From positions 3,100,001-3,164,000 of the forward strand of contig NZ_CP079737.1 of the NCBI RefSeq assembly GCF_019916025.1: DNA of 64,000 nucleotides. Reading direction: 5' to 3'. How positions within the stretch are numbered: the first letter of the stretch is position 1; every line of letters begins with the position of its first letter. A program made the translations under genes and the position numbers. The notes beneath the pieces are model-generated. The model saw only the letters and a list, made by a program, of their open reading frames with translations, did not search any database and had not been told where the DNA came from. This stretch comes from Paraclostridium bifermentans (GTDB lineage Bacteria; Bacillota; Clostridia; Peptostreptococcales; Peptostreptococcaceae). This document shows positions 45,855 to 56,429 of the stretch, piece by piece.

Positions 45855-47108
45855 TTAGTCTTCAATTATTTCTATATTTCCACCTAATGCTTGTATCTTC
45901 TTATCTATGTCTACATATCCTCTTTGTATATGATATATATCTCCTATTTCAGTTACTCCTTCAGCTATAAGTCCACATAAAATTAACGCAGCTCCAGCTC
46001 TTAAATCTGTTGCTTTTACTGTTGATCCATGTAATTGATCTACACCTGAAACAATAGCACTTCTACCTTCTATTTTTATATTAGCTCCCATTCTGTTGAA
46101 CTCTGCAACGTGCATAAATCTATTTTCAAATACAGTTTCTATAACTACTCCCGTTCCATTTGCTACAGTAGCCATAGCCATAAATTGAGCTTGAACATCT
46201 GTTGGGAACCCTGGGTGTGGTAATGTCTTGATATCTATTGGCTTTAATACCTCAGGTCCTTTAACTCTCACAGAATTATCCATATCTATTATTTCACATC
46301 CAGCCTCTTTTAATTTAGCTACAACAGGCTTTAAATGTTCCATAATTACATTGTCTATAGTTATATCTCCTTTTGTCATAGCTGCTGCAACCATATATGT
46401 AGCTGCTTCTATTCTATCTGGTATAACTGTATGTTCAGCACCTTTAAGTGACTTAACTCCTTTTATTCTTATTGTGTTAGTTCCTGCCCCTTTTACGTCA
46501 GCTCCCATTTCATTTAAGAAGTTTGCTAAATCAACTATTTCTGGTTCTTCTGCAGCATTTTCCACTATAGTAGTACCTTCTGCTAAAGCAGCAGCCATCA
46601 TTATATTTTCTGTAGCTCCTACTGATGGGAAATCTAAGTATAACTTGCTTCCTACTAATTTCTCCGTATTCGCCTCCACAAATCCATGATCTATTATTAC
46701 ATTAGCTCCTAATGCCTTAAATCCTTTTAGATGTAAATCTATAGGTCTAGTTCCTATTGCACATCCTCCTGGCATAGATATCTTTGTATGGTTAAATCTA
46801 GCAAGTAGCGGTCCCATTACTAAGAATGATGCTCTCATCTTTCTTACAAGCTCATATGGAGCTTCACAAGTCTTTATATTACTTGCATCTACTGTTAATG
46901 TACAATCCTTATATTCAACCTCAGCACCTAAATGTCTTAATAAGTCAGATATTACATGTACATCTTTTAAGTTAGGAACCCCTTTTAACACTGATTTTCC
47001 ATCCGCTAATAAAGTTGCTGCTATTATTGGTAATACTGCATTTTTTGCCCCATCTATTTTAACACTTCCTACAAGTGGATTACTCTTCTTAACTAAAATT
47101 TTTGCCAT
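45855..47108 (-). CDS. murA: UDP-N-acetylglucosamine 1-carboxyvinyltransferase
   Basis: First committed step of peptidoglycan synthesis: transfers enolpyruvate to UDP-GlcNAc. A 417-residue EPSP-synthase fold with [16 protein letters not shown] at the N-end and the active-site loop [18 protein letters not shown] (about 113-130, catalytic Cys in GGCAIG, the fosfomycin target). It is followed by spoIID and preceded 18 bases upstream by the ywmB-like gene, the same order as in Bacillus (ywmB, murAB, spoIID). Confidence 0.97.
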   Translation of the reverse strand: MAKILVKKSNPLVGSVKIDGAKNAVLPIIAATLLADGKSVLKGVPNLKDVHVISDLLRHLGAEVEYKDCTLTVDASNIKTCEAPYELVRKMRASFLVMGPLLARFNHTKISMPGGCAIGTRPIDLHLKGFKALGANVIIDHGFVEANTEKLVGSKLYLDFPSVGATENIMMAAALAEGTTIVENAAEEPEIVDLANFLNEMGADVKGAGTNTIRIKGVKSLKGAEHTVIPDRIEAATYMVAAAMTKGDITIDNVIMEHLKPVVAKLKEAGCEIIDMDNSVRVKGPEVLKPIDIKTLPHPGFPTDVQAQFMAMATVANGTGVVIETVFENRFMHVAEFNRMGANIKIEGRSAIVSGVDQLHGSTVKATDLRAGAALILCGLIAEGVTEIGDIYHIQRGYVDIDKKIQALGGNIEIIED

Positions 47109-47126
47109 TTCACTTTTCTCCTCACA

Positions 47127-47873
47127 CTAATAATCTAATTTTATTATAGGTGTAGCTACGTAAACCATAGTTTTTTCTTCATTTTCGCTATACCTAATTC
47201 CTATATTTAAATTTACCTTATTTCCCAAATATTCAAGGTAATCAGTTTTAATCAATTTACTAAAAGCTGTTACCGACATAAAGTTTTCTTCTTCAACCCT
47301 ATCTATTTCTTTAGCATTCATATTATATAATATTTTTTTCAAAATATCATCATATTTGTGTAGTTGTAACTTTTTTTTATACTCTCCAGCCATACATGTA
47401 TAAATATCGACTTTTTTGCAATACAAATTTAGAGTATTTTCTACAACTGTATAAATATCCACTATATCTTTATATACTTTATTTTCTAATATGTCAACTA
47501 TAATATAGGACTCATTTTTACCTTTATTAGCGACAATGATAGATATATTTCTATCTTTTTCATCTATCTGTGCATATACCTGAGTTTGAGTGTCCTTTTT
47601 ACTTTCAATCCACTTTAAATTAGATTCCTCAAGCCCTAAATTTGAAATTATTTCCATGCAAATATTTTTCATTTCTTCTTTTTCTAAAGATTTATCTAAA
47701 TATGCATTTGCTTTCATATTATAAAATTTAAAATTACTATCTATACTTTCAAAAGTATTTACTAGTTGATTATATCCATTATTCTTTATCTCAGCTTCTG
47801 ATTCTCCATAGAACAAAACTATCCCTAATAAAAATATAAATATAAAACTTATACTCACTAATATTTTTTTCAT
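47127..47873 (-). CDS. YwmB-like TATA-box-binding-fold protein
   Basis: A 248-residue exported or anchored protein: start MKKILVSISFIFIFLLGIVL, a signal or membrane segment, then a mixed alpha/beta domain without strong motifs. Similarity to YwmB is inferred mainly from position before murA and spoIID and from size. GGGAGG stands before the ATG at 47873; an in-frame extension to 47921 has no ribosome site. Function unknown. Confidence 0.7.
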   Translation of the reverse strand: MKKILVSISFIFIFLLGIVLFYGESEAEIKNNGYNQLVNTFESIDSNFKFYNMKANAYLDKSLEKEEMKNICMEIISNLGLEESNLKWIESKKDTQTQVYAQIDEKDRNISIIVANKGKNESYIIVDILENKVYKDIVDIYTVVENTLNLYCKKVDIYTCMAGEYKKKLQLHKYDDILKKILYNMNAKEIDRVEEENFMSVTAFSKLIKTDYLEYLGNKVNLNIGIRYSENEEKTMVYVATPIIKLDY

Positions 47874-48020
47874 AGTATTACCTCCCCATATTTCCAGTTT
47901 TATACTATAAAGTATTAACAAAAATTGGTTGGTTATACTATTCCTGATTCCAAAAATATTTTAATATATTATTATAATTTTTTCTATACATATTAAATTA
48001 TATATAATTTTACACAATAA

Positions 48021-48050
48021 AAAAGCTATACTTATATTTTAAGTGTAGCC
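48021..48050 (-). terminator. Terminator at the distal end of the glmS-ywmB gap
   Basis: GCTACACTT pairs with AAGTATAGC (one G-U), followed on the minus strand by six T. It would end an RNA read leftwards from the 48050-48290 segment, which lies beyond the glmS terminator. Confidence 0.6.
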
Positions 48051-48290
48051 GGTTGCATCAATAGCTCCATATATCCAAGATGCCCACCTATAGGATATAG
48101 TTCTTCGCTTCTCAATTCATTATGAAATATATTTAATTGCGCATTAGAGACTAAATTTGGCGCTTTTAAGCTTTCGGATGAGTTTTATTTGTATTTACCC
48201 TATCTCATACTCTCAAAAGCTTCAAATCACTATTTTTAAGATTTAGTTAATTAGTCAGCATCTTAAATTAGTATATATAAAAATATGCAT
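48032..48290 (-). other. Unexplained segment: protein-like relic or small RNA
   Basis: Between the glmS terminator and the terminator at 48021 lies a less AT-rich segment inside a 472-base gene-free gap (47874-48345). The minus strand has a 50-codon open frame without a proper start (48184 to 48032) whose translation looks protein-like: ...LRSEELYPIGGHLGYMELL.... A second frame reads WASWIYGAIDATGYT. Neither has a ribosome site and ATG at a sensible place. It may be the end of a decayed gene or repeated element, or a small RNA. I do not recognise it with certainty. Confidence 0.35.
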
Positions 48291-48297
48291 AAAGTTT

Positions 48298-48337
48298 AAA
48301 AAGGTGATTCTCAATATAAAATCGAGATATCACCTTT
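48298..48337 (-). terminator. Terminator of glmS
   Basis: AAAGGTGAT and TCTC pair with GAGA and ATCACCTTT with one bulge; the minus strand continues with TTTTTAAA. It starts eight bases beyond the glmS stop. Confidence 0.75.
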
Positions 48338-48345
48338 GATTTTTA

Positions 48346-50172
48346 TTATTCAACAGTAACTGATTTAGCTAAGTTTCTTGGCTTATCTACATCACAACCT
48401 CTTTCAACTGCAACATAGTAAGATAATAATTGAAGTGGTAAAACTGTTAATATACTTGATAAAACATCCTCAACATTAGGTATATATATCACTTCATCAG
48501 CAGACTTTTCAACTTCTTTATTTTTCTCTTGAGCTACAGCAATTACGTATGCTCCTCTTGCTCTAACTTCTTCCATGTTAGAAACCATTTTTTCAAATAA
48601 CTCTCCTTGAGAAGCTATAGCAACTACAGGAGTTCCTTTTTCTATTAATGCTATAGTTCCATGCTTTAACTCACCTGCAGCAAATGCTTCTGCATGTATA
48701 TATGATATTTCTTTTATTTTTAAAGCACCTTCCATAGCTATATTATAATCTAATCCTCTACCTAAGTAGAATGCACTATGTTTTTCTTTTAAAGTCTTTG
48801 CAACTTCTTTTATATGATCTTCTTGTTTTAAAGCTTCTTCAACCTTTGAAGGCATTTCTTTTAGTTTTTCTATCATTTCATTATAATACTCTCTAGTTAT
48901 AGTACCTTTCTTTATAGCAAAGTCTAAAGCTATCATATAGAATGATACTAATTGAGTTGTATATGCTTTAGTTGATGCAACTGATATTTCAGGTCCTGCC
49001 CAAGTATAGAATACATCATCTGATTCTCTTGCAATTGAAGATCCAACAACATTAGTTACTGATAATATTCTAGCTCCTCTTTCTTTCGCATATCTTAAAG
49101 AAGCTAAAGTATCTGCAGTTTCTCCTGATTGACTTACTAATATTAATAGTGTCTTATCATCTATAAATGGATCTCTATATCTAAATTCTGATGCTATATC
49201 TGTTATAACTGGAATCTTAGCAAATTTTTCTATAGCAAATTTTCCTATAAGTCCAGCATGATAAGCAGTTCCACACGCTACTATATAAACTCTATTTATA
49301 TTGTCTAAATCTTCTTTAGTCATCTTTATATCATCTAAATGGATTTCTCTGTTTTCATTTAATCTTCTTACTAATGTTTCTTTTACTCCATTAGGTTGTT
49401 CATATATTTCTTTTAACATGAAATGTTCGTATCCACCTTTAGATGCAGCTTCAACATCCCAAGTAATTTCATTAACTTCTTTGTTTACTACTTCTCTATT
49501 TTCATTTAATATAGTAACTTTATCTCCTACTATATGAACAAATTCACCATTTTCTAAGAAATATACATTTCTTGTATATTTTAATATTGCAGGTATATCT
49601 GATGCTATAAAGTTTTCTCCATCTCCAAGTCCTACAACTAAAGGACTATCTTTTCTAACTGATACTAATTCTTGATTATTATCTTTACATATAACACCTA
49701 ATGCATATGCTCCTCTTAATCTTTGAGTAGCTTTATATACTGCATCTAATAAATTACCTTCATAATATTTATCAACTAAATGTGCTACTACTTCTGTGTC
49801 TGTTTGAGATAAGAATTTTACACCTTCAGCTTGTAATTCTTCTTTTAATTCCATATAGTTTTCTATAATTCCATTGTGAACTACAGCTATTGTTCTATCC
49901 ATATTAAAGTGAGGATGTGAATTAACATCTGATGGCTCTCCATGAGTTGCCCATCTTGTATGTCCTATTCCTAACCCTCCATTTATAGGGTTCTTTTCTA
50001 GATCCTCTGCTAAAACAGCTAATCTTCCTTTAAACTTTCTTATTTCTAACTCATTTCCTGTATTTATAGCAACACCTGCAGAATCATATCCTCTGTATTC
50101 AAGCTTTGATAATCCTTCTACTAAAACTTCTGTTGCCATTCTATTTCCTAAATATCCAACTATACCACACAT
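48346..50172 (-). CDS. glmS: Glutamine-fructose-6-phosphate aminotransferase
   Basis: Makes glucosamine-6-phosphate for peptidoglycan and teichoic acids. 608 residues: N-terminal glutaminase with Cys2 nucleophile (MCGIVGYLG) and HTRWATHG, then two SIS sugar-isomerase domains (LVSQSGETADTLASLR; LGRGLDYNIAMEGALKIKEISYIHAEAF) and the C-end DVDKPRNLAKSVTVE. AGGAGG precedes the ATG. The leader carries a glmS ribozyme, and glmM lies upstream, so sugar steps are clustered. Confidence 0.98.
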   Translation of the reverse strand: MCGIVGYLGNRMATEVLVEGLSKLEYRGYDSAGVAINTGNELEIRKFKGRLAVLAEDLEKNPINGGLGIGHTRWATHGEPSDVNSHPHFNMDRTIAVVHNGIIENYMELKEELQAEGVKFLSQTDTEVVAHLVDKYYEGNLLDAVYKATQRLRGAYALGVICKDNNQELVSVRKDSPLVVGLGDGENFIASDIPAILKYTRNVYFLENGEFVHIVGDKVTILNENREVVNKEVNEITWDVEAASKGGYEHFMLKEIYEQPNGVKETLVRRLNENREIHLDDIKMTKEDLDNINRVYIVACGTAYHAGLIGKFAIEKFAKIPVITDIASEFRYRDPFIDDKTLLILVSQSGETADTLASLRYAKERGARILSVTNVVGSSIARESDDVFYTWAGPEISVASTKAYTTQLVSFYMIALDFAIKKGTITREYYNEMIEKLKEMPSKVEEALKQEDHIKEVAKTLKEKHSAFYLGRGLDYNIAMEGALKIKEISYIHAEAFAAGELKHGTIALIEKGTPVVAIASQGELFEKMVSNMEEVRARGAYVIAVAQEKNKEVEKSADEVIYIPNVEDVLSSILTVLPLQLLSYYVAVERGCDVDKPRNLAKSVTVE

Positions 50173-50204
50173 AATTTGTGTCCTCCTAAAAATATTATTA
50201 TTTT

Positions 50205-50369
50205 ATATATTTTTAAGATTCAGGTCAGTTTACATAAACTTTTTTTTGTACATACAATCACTTATACGGTTTGTAAAAGTCTTCCGATGGTAAACACACC
50301 GCAGAGTATCCGCCGACAATTCGATAAACTCTGTCCTCGTCAACTTAGATTTTACTAAGTTCTGGCGCT
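50205..50369 (-). ncRNA. glmS ribozyme
   Basis: The minus strand reads AGCGCCAGAACTTA, then AGTTGACGAGGACAGAGTTT, ATCGAATTGTCGGCGGAT and CTCTGCGGTGTG, and near its end AAACTGACCTG: the conserved core of the glucosamine-6-phosphate-activated self-cleaving ribozyme. Cleavage is expected just 5' of the G at 50368. Cleavage destabilises the glmS mRNA, giving feedback control. Confidence 0.96.
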
Positions 50370-50374
50370 TGCAA

Positions 50375-50407
50375 AGTAAATACTAAAAATTAATCTTAGT
50401 ATTTACT
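50375..50407 (-). terminator. Hairpin between glmM and the glmS ribozyme
   Basis: AGTAAATACTA pairs with TAGTATTTACT eight bases after the glmM stop. The following sequence (TTTGC) is a poor T-run, so it may only be a partial terminator or an mRNA 3'-end protector that leaves some read-through into glmS. Confidence 0.55.
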
Positions 50408-50414
50408 TCTGAAA

Positions 50415-51761
50415 TTATGATAATTTCTCTTGTATCAAATTAGCTAAATTTGTAGCTAATTCTTTTAGTTGACCTTCATCTTTACCCTCTAACATAACTC
50501 TTACTAATGGCTCTGTTCCTGATGGTCTTATTAATACTCTTCCACATCCATCCATTAGTTTTTCTATTCTTTCTATTTCAGCTTTAATTTCTGGTATTTC
50601 CATATATCTATTTTTATTTTCATTTTTTATTCTAGCGTTAACTAATACTTGTGGATATTGATTCATCACCGCTGCAAGTTCTGATAAAGTTTTACCTTCT
50701 TCTTTAACTATCTGAGCTAAAACTAAAGAACTTAAAGTTCCATCTCCAGTCGTATTATAATCTAAGAAAATCATATGTCCTGATTGCTCTCCACCTAAAT
50801 TATATCCGCTATTTTTCATTTCTTCTAAAACATATCTATCTCCTACAGCTGTTGTTGCTAAGTTTATGTTATTTTCCTTTGCAGCTATAACTAATCCTAT
50901 ATTACTCATAACTGTAACAACTAAAGTATCTTTAGCTAACTTATTGTGTTTCTTTAAATAGATTGCACTTAATATCATTATATGGTCGCCATCTACAATT
51001 TGACCCTTTTCATTTACAGCTATTAGTCTATCTGCATCTCCATCATATGCAAGTCCTAAATCAGCATTATTTCTTAATACTTCTTCTTGAAGACCTTCTG
51101 GATGTGTTGATCCGCATTTATCATTTATATTATTTCCATCTGGTGTATTGTTTATAGCTACAACATCTGCACCTAATTCTTCAAATACCATTGGCGCAAC
51201 TTTATATGCAGCTCCATTCGCACAGTCTAACACAACTTTTAATCCATTAAAATCTATATTCACTATAGTTTTTAAATAATCAACGTAATCTCTTACAGCG
51301 TCATGTTCATGTATTTTTTTACCAACTTTATCTCCAGTTGGATGTACTTCCACTTTTTCTATATCATCTATATATGACTCTATTTCAAGTTCAATAGAAT
51401 CATCAAGTTTATATCCATTTTCATTAAAGAATTTTATTCCATTATACTCCACTGGGTTGTGAGATGCTGATATAACTACTCCACAATCTGCATTGTAATG
51501 CTTCGTTAAGTATGCAACTCCTGGAGTCGGTATTACCCCAACAGTTATAATATCACATCCAACTGACATAAGTCCAGCTATAAGGGCTGATTCTAGCATA
51601 TCTCCAGATACTCTTGTATCTTTACCAACTACAACCTTAACCTTATCTTTACCCTTAGTTAAAACATACCCTCCTGCTCTACCTAGTTTATATGCTAGCT
51701 CGCAGTTAAGCTCTGTATTAGCTATTCCTCTTACTCCGTCAGTTCCAAAATATTTTCTCAT
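50415..51761 (-). CDS. glmM: Phosphoglucosamine mutase
   Basis: Converts glucosamine-6-phosphate to glucosamine-1-phosphate. 448 residues; N-end [15 protein letters not shown], phosphoserine loop [13 protein letters not shown] (Ser about 102), metal loop DGDADR and C-terminal [12 protein letters not shown]. The start at 51761 is the family's usual N-end; an upstream in-frame ATG adds eight residues without a ribosome site. In many Firmicutes glmM follows cdaA and cdaR; here these lie about 6 kb upstream, separated by the fermentation operon. Confidence 0.97.
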   Translation of the reverse strand: MRKYFGTDGVRGIANTELNCELAYKLGRAGGYVLTKGKDKVKVVVGKDTRVSGDMLESALIAGLMSVGCDIITVGVIPTPGVAYLTKHYNADCGVVISASHNPVEYNGIKFFNENGYKLDDSIELEIESYIDDIEKVEVHPTGDKVGKKIHEHDAVRDYVDYLKTIVNIDFNGLKVVLDCANGAAYKVAPMVFEELGADVVAINNTPDGNNINDKCGSTHPEGLQEEVLRNNADLGLAYDGDADRLIAVNEKGQIVDGDHIMILSAIYLKKHNKLAKDTLVVTVMSNIGLVIAAKENNINLATTAVGDRYVLEEMKNSGYNLGGEQSGHMIFLDYNTTGDGTLSSLVLAQIVKEEGKTLSELAAVMNQYPQVLVNARIKNENKNRYMEIPEIKAEIERIEKLMDGCGRVLIRPSGTEPLVRVMLEGKDEGQLKELATNLANLIQEKLS

Positions 51762-51862
51762 TTTTAAAAAAACTCCTTCCAGCAATAAGACTCTAATATA
51801 TCACAGTTTTATACTATGTTCAATACAGGTCTTTAGTTCATAATTGTTATTTTAATATGTTT

Positions 51863-51906
51863 CACAAAAAAAGACAATAGTATTTACACTATTGTCTCTT
51901 TTGTGT
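51863..51906 (-). terminator. Terminator of the 2-oxoacid oxidoreductase operon
   Basis: AGACAATAGT pairs with ACTATTGTCT, extended by CACAAAA/TTTTGTG with one mismatch, and T-rich on the minus strand. It lies about 30 bases beyond the gamma-subunit gene. Confidence 0.85.
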
Positions 51907-51936
51907 CATTAATTAAACAAACATGACATTTTCCGA

Positions 51937-52497
51937 CTATGCAAGCGCTTCTTGAGATTTAACTGCTTCAGCACCTTTTAGTAAAGCTGCTTTGTTTAAT
52001 GGAACAAATTTTTCTTTACTTGGCCCGAAAACTTTTTTAAATGCTTCTAATACAGAATCTACTTCCACACATTTATTTAATTCTAAGTATGCTCCTAACA
52101 TTATCATGTTAGCAACTCTTGGATTTCCAAGTTCTAAAGCTAATTCATTAGCTTGTATGTAGTAAGTTTTTACGTCTGTTCTTTCAACTTTTTTCTCTAT
52201 TAATGAACTGTTCACTAGTATTTTACCCCCAGGAACAACATCTTTTTCAAATTTATCAAGTGAAGGTAAGTTCATAACTATAGCACAAGTTGCATCATCA
52301 GTTATAACTGGTGATCCTACTGGAGTATCAGAAATTGTTACTGAACAGTTAGCAGTTCCTCCACGCATTTCTGGTCCATATGATGGTAACCATGAAACTT
52401 CCTTTTTCTCAAGCATTCCTGCATAAGTAAGTAATTGTCCCATAGACATAACACCTTGACCACCAAATCCTGCACATATTACTCTTTCTGTAGCCAT
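51937..52497 (-). CDS. 2-oxoacid:ferredoxin oxidoreductase, gamma subunit
   Basis: A 186-residue gamma domain with the family GFGGQGVMSMGQLL (about 9-22) and the WLPSYGPEMRGGTANCSV block. Part of a four-subunit KorABCD/VorABCD-type enzyme that oxidises 2-oxoacids to acyl-CoA with ferredoxin reduction. Start at 52497 follows GAGGAGG; it begins one base after the beta-subunit stop. Last gene of the ptb-led operon. Substrate is discussed with the alpha subunit. Confidence 0.93.
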   Translation of the reverse strand: MATERVICAGFGGQGVMSMGQLLTYAGMLEKKEVSWLPSYGPEMRGGTANCSVTISDTPVGSPVITDDATCAIVMNLPSLDKFEKDVVPGGKILVNSSLIEKKVERTDVKTYYIQANELALELGNPRVANMIMLGAYLELNKCVEVDSVLEAFKKVFGPSKEKFVPLNKAALLKGAEAVKSQEALA

Positions 52498-52498
52498 A

Positions 52499-53251
52499 TT
52501 ACTTCGCCTCCTCAACTTTAACATCTTTAATATTTCCTATTGGATAGTATGGCATCATATTATCTCTTAGCCATTGTAATGAATCTTGAGGAGTTAATCC
52601 CCAGTTTGTAGGACAAGTTGATAATACTTCTACTATACCAAATCCTAATCCAGCTAATTGAACTTCAAAAGCTTTCTTTATAGCTTTTTTAGCTTTTCTT
52701 ACATTAGCAGGAGTATCTACAGAAACTCTCTCTACAAATACAGCTCTATCTAAAGTTCCTAACATTTCAACCATTCTTATAGGAGCTCCTTGTAAGTTTA
52801 TATCTCTTCCACTTTGAGCTGTAGTAGCTTTTTGACCTAATAAAGTTGTTGGAGCCATTTGGCCACCTGTCATACCATATATAGCATTATTTACAAATAT
52901 TGTTGTAAATTTTTCTCCTCTTGCAGCAGCATGAACTATCTCAGCAGTTCCTATAGATGCTAAGTCTCCATCTCCTTGATAAGTAAATACTACTTTATCT
53001 GGATGAACTCTTTTTATACCTGTAGCAACAGCTGGTGCTCTACCATGAGAAGCCTCTTGCATGTCACAGTTAAAGTAATTGTATGCTAAAACTGAACATC
53101 CAACAGGAGCAACCCCTATAGTATCTCCTAATACATCTAATTCTTCTAATACTTCTCCTACTAATCTATGAATTATACCATGTGTACATCCTGGACAGTA
53201 GTGAGTTTGGTTATCTGTTAATCCTTGAGTTTTCTTGAATACAAGTGTCAT
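52499..53251 (-). CDS. 2-oxoacid:ferredoxin oxidoreductase, beta (TPP) subunit
   Basis: A 250-residue thiamine diphosphate-binding subunit: [14 protein letters not shown] (cluster cysteines), [19 protein letters not shown] (TPP/Mg motif GDGD) and [16 protein letters not shown]. It shares one base with the alpha-subunit stop, so translation is coupled. Forms the active site with the alpha and gamma subunits. Confidence 0.95.
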   Translation of the reverse strand: MTLVFKKTQGLTDNQTHYCPGCTHGIIHRLVGEVLEELDVLGDTIGVAPVGCSVLAYNYFNCDMQEASHGRAPAVATGIKRVHPDKVVFTYQGDGDLASIGTAEIVHAAARGEKFTTIFVNNAIYGMTGGQMAPTTLLGQKATTAQSGRDINLQGAPIRMVEMLGTLDRAVFVERVSVDTPANVRKAKKAIKKAFEVQLAGLGFGIVEVLSTCPTNWGLTPQDSLQWLRDNMMPYYPIGNIKDVKVEEAK

Positions 53252-54333
53252 TATCTAGCACCTCCCATAGCAACTTGTTGAGATTGTTCTACTATTTCTT
53301 TAGCTTTTGCAGCTATTTCTGCTGGTGATGGTATCATACCACCTGTTCTTCCATAGAAGTGAACAGGTAATCTACCTTCTATAGCTAGTCTAACATCCTC
53401 TACCATTTGTCCAGTACTCATTTCTACTGTTAATAAGTTCTTAGCTTCTGGTATTTGATTAAATGCTTCAAATGGGAATGGCCATAAAGTTTTAGGTCTT
53501 ATAAGACCTGCTTTTATACCTTCTTCTCTTAAACTTTCTATTGTATTTTTAACGATTCTTGAAGTAGTTCCGTATGCTACGAATACTATTTCAGCATCCT
53601 CTGTTTTGTACATTTCATATGCAGTTTCATTTTTTTCTATTTCTTTATATTTAGCATCTAAATTTATACAGTGATCTTCTAGAGATTTTGGATCTAAGTA
53701 TAAAGAGTTTATTATATTTGGTTTTCTCTCCATTTTAGTTCCAACACTAGCCCAAGTTTTTGGAGCTAATTCTCTTGTTTTAGGCTTATTAAATTCTACT
53801 GGTTCCATCATTTGACCTATCATACCATCTCCAACTACCATAACTGGAGTTCTATAAAAATCTGCAACTTCAAAAGCTTCCATTACCATGTCAACAGCTT
53901 CTTGAACAGTTGCTGGTGCATAAACTGGAGTTCTATAATCTCCATTTCCTCCACCTCTTGTTGACATAAAATAGTCAGATTGAGATGGTTGTATTCCTCC
54001 AAGTCCTGGACCACCTCTCATTATATTAACAACAACACATGGAAGCTCTGCTCCTGCTGCGTATGTTATACCTTCTTGTTTTAAAGCTATTCCTGGCGAA
54101 GATGAAGATGTCATAACTCTAGCACCTGCTCCTGCTGCTCCATAAACCATATTTATCGCAGATACTTCTGATTCTGCTTGAACAAAAGCTCCTCCATTTT
54201 TTGGTAGTTCTCTAGACATATATTCTGGTAACTCGTTTTGTGGTGTTATTGGATAACCAAAGAAATACTTACAGCCAGCTTCCATAGCTGCTTTCCCTAT
54301 TGCTTCGTTACCCTTCATAAGTATCTTAGCCAT
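53251..54333 (-). CDS. 2-oxoacid:ferredoxin oxidoreductase, alpha subunit
   Basis: A 360-residue alpha subunit ([28 protein letters not shown] at the N-end; [37 protein letters not shown]). Four-subunit enzymes of this family act on 2-oxoglutarate or branched 2-oxoacids. Because ptb and buk lie in the same operon, a branched-chain 2-oxoacid (2-oxoisovalerate type) is a reasonable substrate, the acyl-CoA then going to acyl phosphate and ATP. This is inference, not read from the sequence. Confidence 0.93.
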   Translation of the reverse strand: MAKILMKGNEAIGKAAMEAGCKYFFGYPITPQNELPEYMSRELPKNGGAFVQAESEVSAINMVYGAAGAGARVMTSSSSPGIALKQEGITYAAGAELPCVVVNIMRGGPGLGGIQPSQSDYFMSTRGGGNGDYRTPVYAPATVQEAVDMVMEAFEVADFYRTPVMVVGDGMIGQMMEPVEFNKPKTRELAPKTWASVGTKMERKPNIINSLYLDPKSLEDHCINLDAKYKEIEKNETAYEMYKTEDAEIVFVAYGTTSRIVKNTIESLREEGIKAGLIRPKTLWPFPFEAFNQIPEAKNLLTVEMSTGQMVEDVRLAIEGRLPVHFYGRTGGMIPSPAEIAAKAKEIVEQSQQVAMGGAR

Positions 54334-54357
54334 TTTAATTCCCCCTTAAGTTTGTAT

Positions 54358-54573
54358 TTAGTCTCTCTCTACTGTTATAACTGCATCTGGACACATAGTT
54401 GCACAGTTTGCACATCCTACGCATTTGTCCATATCAGAAACAGAAGCTGGATTATATCCTTTTTTGTTTATTGTAGCCTTGTCTATTTCTACAATCTTAA
54501 CTGGACATGCTGAAACACAAAGTGCACACCCTTTACATAAGTCTTGGTCAAAAGTAACTTTTCCCTTAGCCAT
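54358..54573 (-). CDS. 2-oxoacid:ferredoxin oxidoreductase, delta (ferredoxin) subunit
   Basis: A 71-residue 2[4Fe-4S] protein with CKGCALCVSACP and CVGCANCATMCP. As the small subunit it takes electrons from the TPP site. It lies 24 bases before the alpha-subunit gene, with GGAGG upstream of its ATG. Confidence 0.95.
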   Translation of the reverse strand: MAKGKVTFDQDLCKGCALCVSACPVKIVEIDKATINKKGYNPASVSDMDKCVGCANCATMCPDAVITVERD

Positions 54574-54614
54574 TTTAATTAGCCTCCTTGAACTGTATAT
54601 ATTTAAACCTCATT

Positions 54615-55292
54615 TTACATCCAACATTCTCTCATGTATAAATTTATTGGAAATACATCCCCATCTAAGTTTGTTGGAAGTTGAGGTATTAAGCTTTCTA
54701 AACAAGTAACATACTTTATTGGTATATTAGTTATATTTGAAACTTCTTTAACTAGTTCTTGTCCTTTTAGGATGTCTTCTATAGTAGTTTCTCTAACTAA
54801 ATGTGTATTATTTATAAGTCCTGTTACTTTTAATTTTGATGAATTTTCTATAGCTCGAATATGATTTATCACATCACTCGTAGTTTGAGTTTGCTCTCTA
54901 TTTGCATTAACCACGCAAAACATATCATAATCGTCTTTTTCTACAAGATGACTAAATCTACCTAAGACTCTAGCCCCTACATCATCTCCGCCTACATCAA
55001 TTACATAATCATACGATTTATCTGTTAAAGGCGCTGTAACTTGTGCTGATACAGCTGGTAAATCTAATGAAGTTGCTTGTATTGAACTATCTATAGGCAT
55101 TATATTTTTAGATTGTAAAAAATCTCTTTTTTCTCTAGTCCTAAAGTAAACGTTTACAATATCAAGATCTGATATCGCAACTTTAGCATCAGTAAGGTCT
55201 CTAAGCTTTGTTACATAATTCATAGAAAACTCACTTTTGCCACTACCATAATGACCTATAATGATTCTAATCCTCTTGTCATTTTTTATCAT
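54615..55292 (-). CDS. P-loop ATPase of the MinD/CobQ type in the fermentation operon
   Basis: A 225-residue protein with Walker A GHYGSGKS (13-20), switch-type DLDIVNVYFRTREKRDFL, and VIDVGGDDVGARVLGRF, as in SIMIBI-class NTPases that handle cofactors. It sits between buk and the oxidoreductase subunits with short spacing, so it is co-transcribed and may help maturation or regulation of the iron-sulfur enzyme. No specific role is known to me. Confidence 0.8.
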   Translation of the reverse strand: MIKNDKRIRIIIGHYGSGKSEFSMNYVTKLRDLTDAKVAISDLDIVNVYFRTREKRDFLQSKNIMPIDSSIQATSLDLPAVSAQVTAPLTDKSYDYVIDVGGDDVGARVLGRFSHLVEKDDYDMFCVVNANREQTQTTSDVINHIRAIENSSKLKVTGLINNTHLVRETTIEDILKGQELVKEVSNITNIPIKYVTCLESLIPQLPTNLDGDVFPINLYMRECWM

Positions 55293-55303
55293 ATAATCAC
55301 CTT

Positions 55304-56407
55304 TTATAATGTATTAGCAGTAGCTAATTCTTTTCCATAAACTTTGGCTTCTTCTTCTTTATTTAGAACTCTAAGACCACCTTGAGCTAATGCTATCATT
55401 TCATCTTCCCCTGGGTAAACCTTTACCTCAGCTATAAATTTAACTTTATCAATTATCATGTTCGTAAACATATTTGAGTAAGCTATTCCTCCAGTTAATA
55501 AAACTGCATCTACATCTCCATTTAACACTGATGCACAAGCTCCTATCTCTTTAGCAACTTGATATGCCATTGCTTCATAAACTAATTTAGCTTTTTCATT
55601 TCCTTCAGCAATCATAGATTCTACTTCTCTACCATCATTAGTATTTAAGTATGCTACTAAACCTCCATTGCCTTTTATTCTTTTCTTTATATCATCAAGT
55701 GAATATTCTCCACTAAAACACATTTTTACTAAGTCTCCTACTGGAAGACCCCCACTTCTTTCTGGAGAAAAAGGACCTTCTCCATCTAAAGCATTTGCAA
55801 CATCTATAACTGAACCTTTTTTATGAGCTCCAACTGAAATTCCTCCACCCATATGAGCAACTATAAAATTACAATCTTCATACTTCTTATCTAAATCTTT
55901 AGCAGCTCTTCTTGCAGTAGCTTTTTGATTTAGTGCGTGGAATATACTTTTTCTTGATATTTCTGGTATACCTGATATTCTTGCTACATCATGTAACTCG
56001 TCCACTACAACTGGATCTACTATATATGAATGAACTCCTACACTATCACCTATTTCTTTAGCTATTAAGCCTCCTAAGTTAGATGCATGTTCTCCTAACA
56101 CTCCTACTTTTAAATCTTCCATCATATCTTCATCTACACTGTATGTACCACCTGTTATAGGTTTTAAAAGACCACCTCTACCTACTACAGCATTTAAATC
56201 TGATACTTTTATTCCACCTTCTAATAAAGCATCTTCTATAACCTTTTTTCTGAATTCAAATTGATCTGATATTTTTTCATATTGTCCAATTTCTTCTGAT
56301 GAATGTCTTAATGTCTTTTCAAATAACAAGTTTTCATTTTCAAAAACTGCTATCTTAGTTGATGTTGATCCTGGATTTATCGTTAGTATTTTAAATAAAT
56401 TTGCCAT
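55304..56407 (-). CDS. buk: Butyrate kinase (branched-chain acyl kinase)
   Basis: A 367-residue ASKHA kinase making ATP and a short-chain fatty acid from acyl phosphate. N-end ILTINPGSTSTKIAVF; also VAHMGGGISVGAHKKGSV and VLLTGGIAYSNMF. It is longer than no acetate kinase motif would allow and fits butyrate kinase. It follows ptb by 22 bases. The chain specificity (butyrate, isobutyrate, isovalerate) is not decided by sequence. Confidence 0.93.
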   Translation of the reverse strand: MANLFKILTINPGSTSTKIAVFENENLLFEKTLRHSSEEIGQYEKISDQFEFRKKVIEDALLEGGIKVSDLNAVVGRGGLLKPITGGTYSVDEDMMEDLKVGVLGEHASNLGGLIAKEIGDSVGVHSYIVDPVVVDELHDVARISGIPEISRKSIFHALNQKATARRAAKDLDKKYEDCNFIVAHMGGGISVGAHKKGSVIDVANALDGEGPFSPERSGGLPVGDLVKMCFSGEYSLDDIKKRIKGNGGLVAYLNTNDGREVESMIAEGNEKAKLVYEAMAYQVAKEIGACASVLNGDVDAVLLTGGIAYSNMFTNMIIDKVKFIAEVKVYPGEDEMIALAQGGLRVLNKEEEAKVYGKELATANTL

Positions 56408-56429
56408 ATTAAGCCCCCTGTATATTCAT

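Noticed and set aside
54615-55292. The ATPase of the ptb operon as MinD or a ParA partition protein
   Set aside because: It has a different Walker A (GHYGSGKS rather than the deviant KGGxGKT) and no partner gene; only a broad NTPase class can be given.
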